26,385 bases of DNA, taken from IMG/VR virus record IMGVR_UViG_3300047668_001582, positions 1 to 26,385 of that record; one strand, written 5' to 3'. A model generated the notes under the pieces. The model did not search any database, had not been told where the DNA came from, and was given only the letters and a program-made list of their open reading frames with translations. Below, piece by piece: positions 8,505 to 15,091 of this stretch (position 1 is the first letter of the stretch; the number at the start of each line of letters is the position of its first letter). The stretch is from a virus. The position numbers and the translations under genes were made by a program.

Positions 8505-9473
8505 ATGACAACAAATACTAAAAACGTTTATTTAAAGAACAAAGATTTACTTGCTCAGATTCATAAGAGTAAGCTGACATTTTGCTGGAAAGCAGATAAG
8601 TCGTATGGCGATGTTGATATTATTTTACATGACCTAAAACATTTTCATAACCGTAAAACAAATGCATTTCCAGAAGGAGTGTTAAATCTTGCAAAGACCG
8701 CAAGAGCTAAACGATATCAAGAACAGGCTCATAAAGAGGCTCTAAAAGTATGGGAAGAAGAAGGTAAAAAGCCTAGCAAAAAACCAAAACTTGCCGAATT
8801 TGAAGTAGCTATTAAAACTATCCCAACAGAAGATTTAACGGTTAGGCTCATGACATGGGATCATATTCCACTAGATCCTGGTCGTAAAAACAATCCTAAG
8901 ATACCAGCAGACTATCGAAAGAAAGTTAATTTTCCTCCCTTCAAACACTTTGTACAAAAGAATAAAGTATGGGAAGAAGTGGCTCGTAGTCATTGGAAGG
9001 GTAATCTAGAAACTGGAGAGTTTAGTGTGGGCCATGGCAAACTTACTAACCATTTAGGAGCAATGTTCTTAAAATTGTGTGAACGGTATAGCCTAAGAAG
9101 TAATTGGCGTGGTTATAGTTATATTGACGAAATGCGTGGGCATGCACTAATACAGTTGACACAAATTGCATTACAGTTTGATGAAAATAAAAGTTCAAAT
9201 CCTTTTGCATACTATACTGCCGCAGTTACAAATAGCTTTACAAGAGTGTTAAATGTTGAAAAGCGTCAACGAGATATTAGAGACGACTTACTACAAGAAG
9301 CTGGTCAAATGCCTAGTTGGACTAGACAAGCAGAACATATTGAAAAAACTAAAGCAGAAACTGAACGCCAGAAGGCTTTAAAAATTGAAGAAGAAAAGGC
9401 TAAAGAGGTCCCAGTAGTTGAACCACTTTCAGAAATGATTGGACACAACAATCCACCAACAGAATTTCAATAG
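8505..9473 (+). CDS. 55: Late-transcription sigma factor, gp55-like
   Basis: This encodes 322 residues; T4 gp55 has 185. The sigma-like core is at about 175-262: KLTNHLGAMFLKLCERYSL, then YIDEMRGHALIQL, then NPFAYYTAAVTNSFTRVLNVEKRQRDIRDDLL, which follows sigma region 2 ('NPFAY.T....N.F.R.L..EK....IRD'). gp55 replaces the host sigma and directs polymerase to the short late promoter in concert with the sliding clamp. The first 150 residues are extra and include a lysine/glutamate-rich helix (about 65-100) with no recognised domain. The C-terminus ends in a charged coil and a proline-rich tail. It is the first gene behind the sigma70-type promoter, so it is made early and can then switch on the structural operons. 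Confidence 0.83.
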   Translation: MTTNTKNVYLKNKDLLAQIHKSKLTFCWKADKSYGDVDIILHDLKHFHNRKTNAFPEGVLNLAKTARAKRYQEQAHKEALKVWEEEGKKPSKKPKLAEFEVAIKTIPTEDLTVRLMTWDHIPLDPGRKNNPKIPADYRKKVNFPPFKHFVQKNKVWEEVARSHWKGNLETGEFSVGHGKLTNHLGAMFLKLCERYSLRSNWRGYSYIDEMRGHALIQLTQIALQFDENKSSNPFAYYTAAVTNSFTRVLNVEKRQRDIRDDLLQEAGQMPSWTRQAEHIEKTKAETERQKALKIEEEKAKEVPVVEPLSEMIGHNNPPTEFQ

Positions 9474-9482
9474 GAGAACAGA

Positions 9483-9854
9483 ATGACTAATCCTTTTACG
9501 GATCAAGAACGATTTATGACAGCAAGTGATCAAACTACTGCTGGGTACAACAAGGACCAATATAATTTGTATATTAGCCTAATTGAAGAAGAAGTCGGCG
9601 AGCTTGCAGATGCAATTAAGGATCATGATAACGTAGAGCAGTTAGACGCTTTAATTGATATTCTTGTAGTTACAATTGGTGCTATACATTCATTTGGTGC
9701 TGATGGTGAAGGTGCCTGGAAAGAAGTTATGGATACTAATTTTGCAAAGATTGATCCGGTAACCGGTAAGGTTACTAAAAGAGAAGATGGAAAAATCCTA
9801 AAGCCAAGCGATTGGAAAGGGCCAGAATTAAATCAGTATTTGGAGAAGAAGTAG
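9483..9854 (+). CDS. MazG-like nucleotide pyrophosphohydrolase
   Basis: This encodes 123 residues of the all-alpha NTP pyrophosphatase (MazG/HisE/dUTPase-2) type. Residues 30-42 YISLIEEEVGELA supply the EExxE metal site, and 51-63 VEQLDALIDILVV the matching D..D helix. The tail reads NFAKIDPVTGKVTKREDGK and then KPSDWKGP, a motif I associate with phage homologues annotated as MazG or phosphoribosyl-ATP pyrophosphohydrolase. Such enzymes cut (d)NTPs to NMP and pyrophosphate; roles in pool cleaning or altering alarmone signals have been proposed for marine phages. It has an AGGAGAA ribosome site, lies 9 nt after the gp55-like gene and is followed 1 nt later by a small coiled-coil gene. Confidence 0.85.
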   Translation: MTNPFTDQERFMTASDQTTAGYNKDQYNLYISLIEEEVGELADAIKDHDNVEQLDALIDILVVTIGAIHSFGADGEGAWKEVMDTNFAKIDPVTGKVTKREDGKILKPSDWKGPELNQYLEKK

Positions 9855-9855
9855 T

Positions 9856-10023
9856 ATGACCAATTTATATAAGAAAATAACATTTCTAGAAACAAAGCAT
9901 CAGACTCTTAAAGAAAGAATTATTAAGGAAACAGGTGAACATATTAAACATCTTAAAAAAGAAAAACTTTTTATAAAAGATAAGTTAGAAAAGACTAGAC
10001 TTCAAGCAAATAGTGTGTTATAA
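9856..10023 (+). CDS. Small DUF465/YdcH-like helical protein
   Basis: This encodes 55 residues, predicted to be almost wholly helical, with 14 lysines. The pattern LETKHQTLKERI near the start and HLKKEKLFIKDKLEK towards the end matches the DUF465 (YdcH) family layout 'H..L...I......LKKEKL.LKD.I'. The function of this family is not established. Support for translation: GGAGAAG lies about 8 nt before the ATG, the gene fits between MazG (1 nt gap) and gp47 (6 nt gap), and without it this would be the only gap over 150 nt inside the cluster. Its family match rests on pattern only, since the protein is short. Confidence 0.7.
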   Translation: MTNLYKKITFLETKHQTLKERIIKETGEHIKHLKKEKLFIKDKLEKTRLQANSVL

Positions 10024-10029
10024 TATAGG

Positions 10030-11052
10030 ATGACACAACCTTTTAAAAAAGCGGCATGCTTTACTGACATTCATTTTGGACTACGAAATAATAGTAGAGC
10101 CCACAATGACGACTGTACAAACTTCATTCATTGGTTTGTAGAACAGGCCCATAAAGAGGGGTGCGAAACTTGTATATTCCTTGGTGATTGGCATAATAGT
10201 CGCAGTAATATTAATGTCAGTACTCTTAACTATACAACAACAAATTTAGAATATCTTAGCAATAGCTTTGAAAAAGTTTATGCTATTATGGGTAATCATG
10301 ATTTAGCTTATAGAGAAAAACGAGAAATTAACTCTTTACCTTTTGGTGATTATTTGCCTAATTTACAAATTATTAACGATATCACTACAATAGGTGACAT
10401 GACTATTGTTCCTTGGTTAGTAGGAGAAGAATGGACCGATATGAGAAATATTGAGTCTCGTTACATATTTGGCCACTTTGAACTGCCTCGTTTTAAGATG
10501 AATGCAATGGTAGAGATGCCGGACCACGGCGGACTAAACGAAGGACATTTTCCTAATCAGGAACTAGTGTTTAGCGGTCACTTCCATAAACGTCAACGCA
10601 GAGGCAATATTGTTTATATGGGTAATGCATTTCCTCATAACTTTGCCGACGCTGGTGATGATGAAAGGGGCATGATGATACTGCCGTATGGTAAGGATTA
10701 CGAATTTAGGACCTGGCCTGACGCTCCTAAATTTAGAACTATGTCACTAACACATGCTATTGATAATCATGAACATTTGTTTGATCATACAACATTTGCT
10801 CGTGTTACTATTGATGTAGACATTAGCTTTGAAGAGGCTTCTTACATCAAGGAAAAATGGTATGAGGAATACGGAATGCGTGAATTGTCTCTTATTCCAA
10901 ATGCTAAGGAAGAACATTCTAAAGAATGGGAAGGTGGAGAGATTACGTTTGAAAGTGTTGATGCTATTGTTTTAAATCAGATTCAGTCAATTGATTCTGC
11001 CCAGATAGATAAACGTCTGTTAACTGAAATTTATCAAGGATTGAATAAATGA
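10030..11052 (+). CDS. 47: Recombination endonuclease subunit gp47 (SbcD/Mre11-like)
   Basis: This encodes 340 residues (T4 gp47 is 339). All calcineurin-type metallophosphoesterase motifs are present in order: D13-x-H15 in FTDIHFG, GDWHNSR at 52-58, GNHD at 88-91, GHFE at 148-151 and GHFHKRQR at 183-190. It is the nuclease half of the gp46/gp47 complex that resects DNA ends for recombination-dependent replication and host DNA breakdown. The stop overlaps the gp46 start by 4 nt (ATGA), as expected for a two-subunit complex made in fixed ratio. An AGG lies just before the ATG but the spacing is short, so translation may be coupled to the small gene upstream. Confidence 0.95.
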   Translation: MTQPFKKAACFTDIHFGLRNNSRAHNDDCTNFIHWFVEQAHKEGCETCIFLGDWHNSRSNINVSTLNYTTTNLEYLSNSFEKVYAIMGNHDLAYREKREINSLPFGDYLPNLQIINDITTIGDMTIVPWLVGEEWTDMRNIESRYIFGHFELPRFKMNAMVEMPDHGGLNEGHFPNQELVFSGHFHKRQRRGNIVYMGNAFPHNFADAGDDERGMMILPYGKDYEFRTWPDAPKFRTMSLTHAIDNHEHLFDHTTFARVTIDVDISFEEASYIKEKWYEEYGMRELSLIPNAKEEHSKEWEGGEITFESVDAIVLNQIQSIDSAQIDKRLLTEIYQGLNK

Positions 11053-12818
11053 TTGTTTTTAAAAACATTACCATTAGAAATTTTATGAGTGTTGGAAATG
11101 TTACCCAAGCATTAAATCTAAATGCAGACGGACTTACACTTGTGTTAGGAAATAATTTAGATTTAGGCGGTGATGGTGCTCGTAATGGTGTTGGTAAAAC
11201 AACTATTGTTAATGCATTGTCTTTTGCATTGTATGGTGATGCATTAACTACAATCCGCAAACACAATTTAATTAACAAGACTAATGGCAAGAATATGCTT
11301 GTTACATTAGAATTTGAAAAGAACGGCGAAAAGTTTAAAATTGAACGTGGTCGCAGTCCTAATGTATTACATTTTTATATTAATAATAATCAAGTAGGCG
11401 AGCCAACAGATGAAGGTCAAGGCGAAAACAGAGTCACACAAAAAGAAATAGATAGACTTATTGGTATGGGTAAAGAAATGTTCAAACACCTTGTTGCGTT
11501 GAACACTTATACACAACCTTTTTTAGCATTGCGAGCTAATGATCAAAGAGAAATTATTGAGGAACTATTAGGAATTACTCAGCTTAGTGAAAAAGCAGAT
11601 ATTCTTAAAGAAAATATTCGTAATACTAAAGAACTAGTTAAAGATGAAGAATCAAGGCATCGTGCATTAGAAGAAAGTAATTCTAGGGTAAAGCAAACTA
11701 TTGATGATTTAAAAAGACGTAGCAGGACCTGGGCAAAGAAAAAAGACGAAGACTTGACTAATATATTGGCAGGTGTTACTGAACTAGAAGCTACTGATAT
11801 TAATGCTGAACTTGAATCACATCGTGCTTTAGATGCTTTTAAAGAAAACGAAAATCTTTTAAAATTAGCTAACAAAGAATTAGCCAATAGACAAAGTAAT
11901 ATTAATAAATTAAAAGAATCTTTTAAAATTTCTGAATCCAATTTAGTAGTGTTACAGGATCACAAGTGTCATACATGTGGTCAAGAATTGCATGACGATA
12001 AACAAGAAATTTTAATAACTAATGCTAATAATTTATTAGATCAAATTAAAACAGCATTGCAAGAAGAACACGGATTACTTGCACAAGCAGATATTGCAGT
12101 ACGAGAAATAGGTGATATGGGCGAACGTCCGCATACAAAATATTCTAGTATTGAAGATGCAATTAAGCACCAGAGTAACCTAGAAAATTTAAAAGGTTCT
12201 TTAATTGCAAAGGAAGGAGAGGCAGATCCTTATCAAGAGCAAATTGAAGCACTTGAGACTACTGCCCTTGCAGAAATTTCATGGGATAACATGAATCAGT
12301 ACACTAGACTGCAAGAACACCAGGAATTTTTGCTCAAATTGTTAACTAATAAGGACTCATTTGTCCGTAAACGCATTATTGAGCAGAATTTAGCATATTT
12401 GAATCACAGACTAGGGTATTACTTAGATAAGTTACAACTACCACATGAAGTGATTTTTAAAAGTGACTTAGAGGTCGACATTACTCAATTAGGACAATCG
12501 TTTGATTTTGATAATTTGAGTAGAGGAGAACGTAATAGGTTAATCCTAGCACTAAGTTGGAGTTTTAGAGACGTATACGAAAGTTTTACAGAGCCTATGA
12601 ATTTGTTGTTTATTGATGAATTAGTAGACTCAGGCATGGACCAAGTTGGTATCGAATTATCAATGGCAGTCTTAAAGAAAATGGGCCGTGAAATGAATCG
12701 TAACGTATTCCTAATTAGCCATCGAGACGAACTCGCTGGCCGCGTTAATAACGTGTTAATGGTGGTTAAGCAAAATGGTTTTACTATGCTTGATCACTCA
12801 ACAGAAATTGTACTTTAA
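11049..12818 (+). CDS. 46: Recombination endonuclease subunit gp46 (SbcC/Rad50-like ATPase)
   Basis: This encodes 589 residues (T4 gp46 is 560). The Walker A motif is GARNGVGKTT at about 43-52. Long coiled-coil arms flank a zinc hook, KCHTCGQ with C307 and C310. The ABC signature LSRGERNRLILAL begins near residue 490 and Walker B LLFIDEL near 520, followed by a D-loop (SGMD) and a switch histidine (LISHRDE). It drives ATP-dependent opening of the gp47 nuclease. It overlaps gp47 by 4 nt and is followed 11 nt later by the Hc1-like gene behind a good AAGGAG site. Confidence 0.95.
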   Translation: MIVFKNITIRNFMSVGNVTQALNLNADGLTLVLGNNLDLGGDGARNGVGKTTIVNALSFALYGDALTTIRKHNLINKTNGKNMLVTLEFEKNGEKFKIERGRSPNVLHFYINNNQVGEPTDEGQGENRVTQKEIDRLIGMGKEMFKHLVALNTYTQPFLALRANDQREIIEELLGITQLSEKADILKENIRNTKELVKDEESRHRALEESNSRVKQTIDDLKRRSRTWAKKKDEDLTNILAGVTELEATDINAELESHRALDAFKENENLLKLANKELANRQSNINKLKESFKISESNLVVLQDHKCHTCGQELHDDKQEILITNANNLLDQIKTALQEEHGLLAQADIAVREIGDMGERPHTKYSSIEDAIKHQSNLENLKGSLIAKEGEADPYQEQIEALETTALAEISWDNMNQYTRLQEHQEFLLKLLTNKDSFVRKRIIEQNLAYLNHRLGYYLDKLQLPHEVIFKSDLEVDITQLGQSFDFDNLSRGERNRLILALSWSFRDVYESFTEPMNLLFIDELVDSGMDQVGIELSMAVLKKMGREMNRNVFLISHRDELAGRVNNVLMVVKQNGFTMLDHSTEIVL

Positions 12819-12829
12819 GGAGATATAAT

Positions 12830-13036
12830 ATGACTACCGAAAATAAAGATCCAAGAGATTCAGCCAACCATCTAGCTATGATGGAACAGATGGATGTATA
12901 TATTGCAGAAAACAGAAAGTTTGTAGAAAAAGGTGTTAAGGCTAGTGCAACACGAGCTCGTAAGGCTCTTCAAGCGATTGCAGTAGCTCTTAAAGAAAGA
13001 CGTAAAGAGATTACAGAAGAAAAAAACGCTCTTTAA
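12830..13036 (+). CDS. Histone H1/Hc1-like small DNA-binding protein (probable)
   Basis: This encodes 68 residues. Residues 23-66 run VYIAENRKFVEKGVKASATR, then ARKALQAIAVALKERRKEI and EEKNA. This closely follows the pattern of the chlamydial histone Hc1 N-terminal domain family ('...fyeKGnkaAgtR.Rk.lqelk.la.elRkei.e.Kn'). Hc1 proteins bind and compact DNA; small bacterial and phage members lack the basic C-terminal tail, as here. It lies between gp46 and a nuclease with only 11 nt and 0 nt spacing and has a strong AAGGAG ribosome site. A role in coating or organising phage or host DNA is an inference from the family. Confidence 0.65.
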   Translation: MTTENKDPRDSANHLAMMEQMDVYIAENRKFVEKGVKASATRARKALQAIAVALKERRKEITEEKNAL

Positions 13037-13549
13037 ATGCCAAGTAAAAGTAAAACAAAAGGGTCTGGGTTTGAGAGAGAGGTTGCAACACACCTCTCTC
13101 TAATCTACAATGAGAGTTTTGTACGAGTTCCTAACTCGGGAGCGTTTGTTGGAGGCATGAATAATGTCCGCAAAAGTTTTCTAAGTGAAGAACAGATTAG
13201 AGGCTTTAAAGGAGATATCATTCCCGGACCTAGTTTTCCTTTATTGGTTTTTGAATGTAAATTTTACGCAGATTTCCCTTTTCATCAGTTACTTCAAAAT
13301 ACGGATGTTCTGATACTAGATGATTGGATAAATCAAACTATAGACTGCATGGATGAAGGCGACTTAGGATTACTATGCATGAAATTTAATAGAAAGGGTC
13401 GCTATGTTGCATACGAAGACAAGTTTAAATTTAATACAACACGATCTATAAACTACAAAAATTGGCTCATAACAGAATACGATTCCTTTTGGGAATATAA
13501 TTTTGAACAAGTAAAAACATACTCACAGCTCACAGAGACAACCTCTTAA
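13037..13549 (+). CDS. PD-(D/E)XK nuclease, Holliday-junction-resolvase-like
   Basis: This encodes 170 residues. The core of the PD-(D/E)XK fold is visible: KGSGFEREVATHLS at 8-21 supplies the first-helix glutamate (E14), then RVPNSGAFVGG, GD at 59-60 (catalytic D60) and LLVFECKFY with E73-x-K75. This layout, 'KG..FE.E.a..L......V..SGA..G...GDi........ECK', fits archaeal-type Hjc resolvases and related phage nucleases. The rest is rich in aromatic residues and has no clear domain. Its ATG abuts the stop of the Hc1-like gene, so it is translated with it. It may resolve recombination intermediates made through gp46/47; a general DNA endonuclease role is the alternative. Confidence 0.72.
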   Translation: MPSKSKTKGSGFEREVATHLSLIYNESFVRVPNSGAFVGGMNNVRKSFLSEEQIRGFKGDIIPGPSFPLLVFECKFYADFPFHQLLQNTDVLILDDWINQTIDCMDEGDLGLLCMKFNRKGRYVAYEDKFKFNTTRSINYKNWLITEYDSFWEYNFEQVKTYSQLTETTS

Positions 13550-14115
13550 ACACATTGGCAAGTTATCTACTGATAGGTAAGTGCAAGCCGGTTATATTGC
13601 ACCCATAAAACCTGGACTAATAGAGTCGCAGGGGACGGAATTTCTGAGCAGTAGCAGAGACATATCACCACTATCCTTTACAGGACGTAAGTCAAACGGT
13701 ATGAAACTGGCTTGGTGTATGTATATTATTACTAAAATGAGTGGGCTCTGGTGAACTATTACAACCCACATAATAATAGAATTGGTTTGGTTCGGTTCTA
13801 TTGTTTGCGTTATTACAGTCGAGAGTAAAAGGGTACAGCGTAACCGCCCTAACATAATATGTTTCTTTAACCAAAGTGTGGTACGAGTCTGGGTCAAGAC
13901 AAACCATTTACCTTAGCCCCCAAACGGGGCTAAGTGTGGATACTCATCCAGCTCAAGCTATAATTATTATTCATGTATATAAAAAAAATTACAGTATCTT
14001 AACAATACCATTAATTATCTTTCGAAAGATGTATGTGAGTGAGTTAGTGCATTGCACTACGATACTCAAGGACGAAGTATTCGTCCTATAAGCGATACTT
14101 AACTATGTTAATGAA
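13550..14115. ncRNA. Gene-free, hairpin-rich zone; candidate structured RNA plus tandem palindromes
   Basis: This 566-nt gap separates the rightward early cluster from the leftward gp26/MOSC operon. I find no convincing gene or complete tRNA in it. From 13563 to 13949 it is visibly richer in G+C than its surroundings and packed with stems: 13563-13580 (7 bp, loop CTGA), 13581-13602 (GTGCAA/TTGCAC), 13611-13632 (CCTGGACT/AGTC-g-CAGG), 13642-13661 (TTTCTG/CAGAGA), 13724-13778 (TATTATTA and GTGGG arms), 13879-13906 (TGGT..GTCT/AGAC..ACCA), 13912-13934 (CTTAGCCCC/GGGGCTAAG, perfect 9 bp) and 13938-13949 (GGAT/ATCC). Two stems need G-U pairs that exist only in plus-strand RNA, which points to rightward transcription, perhaps by read-through from the nuclease gene. 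A run of eight A at 13981-13988 could act as a minus-strand T-tract behind a weak 4-bp stem. Confidence 0.45.
14017..14087. repeat. Three tandem palindromes at a convergent operon junction
   Basis: Three different inverted repeats follow one another: ATCTTTCGAAAGAT (14017-14030, perfect 14-mer); TGAGT-TAGTGC-ATT-GCACTA-CGAT-ACTCA (14040-14068, 11 bp with a 4-nt bulge); and AGGACGAA-GTA-TTCGTCCT (14069-14087, 8 bp with a 3-nt loop). None is followed by a T-run on the plus strand, so they are not canonical intrinsic terminators, but their position 29 nt from the end of the MOSC gene suits RNA 3'-end protection or bidirectional transcription blocking. Confidence 0.7.
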
Positions 14116-14898
14116 CTACTCTGATAAGAACTTAATTAAATCTACTGAGTTTAATTGCTTTAAACGTTCCCATCTCCTAGATATTGGCATTGTGTTAGGA
14201 TAGTCTTCATCTTCTAATGGATTATCAACTGAAATAATGTTATCATCTAAACTTATCCATCCAGGGGTTATTACTTCACACATAATCCCACATAGATGTC
14301 TTTGCCATACTAAATTTTGCATTAATTCCTTAAACAAAGTATTAGGATTGTTAGGCTCTTTCATTGTGTTAACCATCCCTCTACATAGACTTCGTTGTCC
14401 TTTGACTTTTAGTACAGTGGTCCCTATAGTTAATAATGAATTTTGTTTTAATTTCCATAATTGAATACCTGCTGTAGTAACGTTCTCACCAGTAGCTCCG
14501 TGCTTTATGTCGTTACCTTGACTGGTCCATCCAAATATAGATTGAAGTTGAGTATAGCTATTAGTCTCAAATAATGATACTTGACAAGTATCTTTTGATA
14601 TAAAACCACTTGGAGTTTTATCTATAACTGTTTGTGCCCATTTAGTTTTTTTATGATATGGTAGGAAATGTTTAGTAAACAATGGCCTAGCCATTTTATC
14701 TCCTCTGACTCCGTACTTAGTAATTTCAATACTAGTAGCATTATGATTTAATAATTCTGAATTGTGTTTAAATTCTGGAGGAGATCCTTTAAATCCTTGT
14801 TTGTCCCATTTAGCAATATCGTATGATAATAGTTGTCGACAACCTAGCGAGACTACTTTACCTGTGTTGTTATCTTCTAGCAATGCCTTTTTTACCAT
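14116..14898 (-). CDS. MOSC-domain protein
   Basis: This encodes 260 residues from the ATG at 14898; a TTG at 14925 would add nine. The MOSC (MoCo sulfurase C-terminal) pattern is visible: QVSLFETNSYTQLQSIFGW at about 106-124, then HGATGENVTTAGI at 133-145 (family 'G.fGENltt.Gl'), LLTIGTTVLKV at 155-165, a conserved cysteine C172 in RSLCRG, and a closing GIMCEVITPGWISLDDNI (family 'G....V...G.i..GD.i'). MOSC proteins of cells carry sulfur on the cysteine or reduce N-hydroxylated compounds with a molybdenum cofactor. What a phage would do with it is unknown; an adapted, non-enzymatic role is possible. It starts 29 nt inside the preceding ORF with no good ribosome site, so translation is probably coupled. 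It is the last gene of this leftward operon. Confidence 0.72.
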   Translation of the reverse strand: MVKKALLEDNNTGKVVSLGCRQLLSYDIAKWDKQGFKGSPPEFKHNSELLNHNATSIEITKYGVRGDKMARPLFTKHFLPYHKKTKWAQTVIDKTPSGFISKDTCQVSLFETNSYTQLQSIFGWTSQGNDIKHGATGENVTTAGIQLWKLKQNSLLTIGTTVLKVKGQRSLCRGMVNTMKEPNNPNTLFKELMQNLVWQRHLCGIMCEVITPGWISLDDNIISVDNPLEDEDYPNTMPISRRWERLKQLNSVDLIKFLSE

Positions 14899-15091
14899 AC
14901 AGTGTATCAATCTTTTCTTTAACAACTTCGGATAGTACTAATCGGTCAGTATACGGCATGTCCCATATTACATTTATAGGATTGTCGCTCCATACACTTA
15001 GGTTGCATATATCTTGGATCAGGGCCCTTGAGTCTTGTTCGAAACTTTCAATAAACTTCGTAATCTTAGCATCATCAGTTCCTAGACTCAA
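14870..15091 (-). CDS. Short -1-frame ORF behind gp26-like gene, probable frameshift extension
   Basis: This frame has 73 codons from a TTG that overlaps the gp26-like stop (TTGA) and lies in the -1 frame relative to that gene. The frame is already open back through a run of eight T at the end of the gp26-like gene, so a -1 slip would attach it as a C-terminal extension. The protein reads DDAKITKFIESFEQDSRALI, then DMPYTDRLVLSEVVKEKIDTLYGKKG; 'MP..(D/E)R..l...v' resembles the extension part of tail-assembly chaperones near tape measure genes. There is no ATG at its head and only a weak AGG upstream, which favours frameshifting or re-initiation over independent initiation. In T4, gene 51 (hub assembly) follows gene 26, but I see no clear gp51 similarity. 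Confidence 0.6.
   Translation of the reverse strand: MSLGTDDAKITKFIESFEQDSRALIQDICNLSVWSDNPINVIWDMPYTDRLVLSEVVKEKIDTLYGKKGIARR

Noticed and set aside
10001-10024. TATAAT at 10019-10024 just before gp47, as an internal promoter
   Set aside because: It overlaps the stop codon of the small gene, and no -35 element lies 16-18 nt upstream.
13776-13801. A tRNA-like arm: ATAGAA/TTCTAT stem with a TTCGGTT sequence resembling a T-loop
   Set aside because: No acceptor stem, anticodon arm or D-arm can be built around it.
13592-13907. Two overlapping minus-strand open frames of 101 and 71 codons in the gene-free zone
   Set aside because: No ribosome sites, odd composition, no recognisable pattern, and they overlap the strong hairpins; chance frames are more likely.
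13879-13934. Possible tmRNA or group I intron remnant (GGGGCTAAG and GTCT..AGAC stems)
   Set aside because: No tag-coding frame, no tRNA-like end and no intron core signature; kept only as an unclassified structured region.
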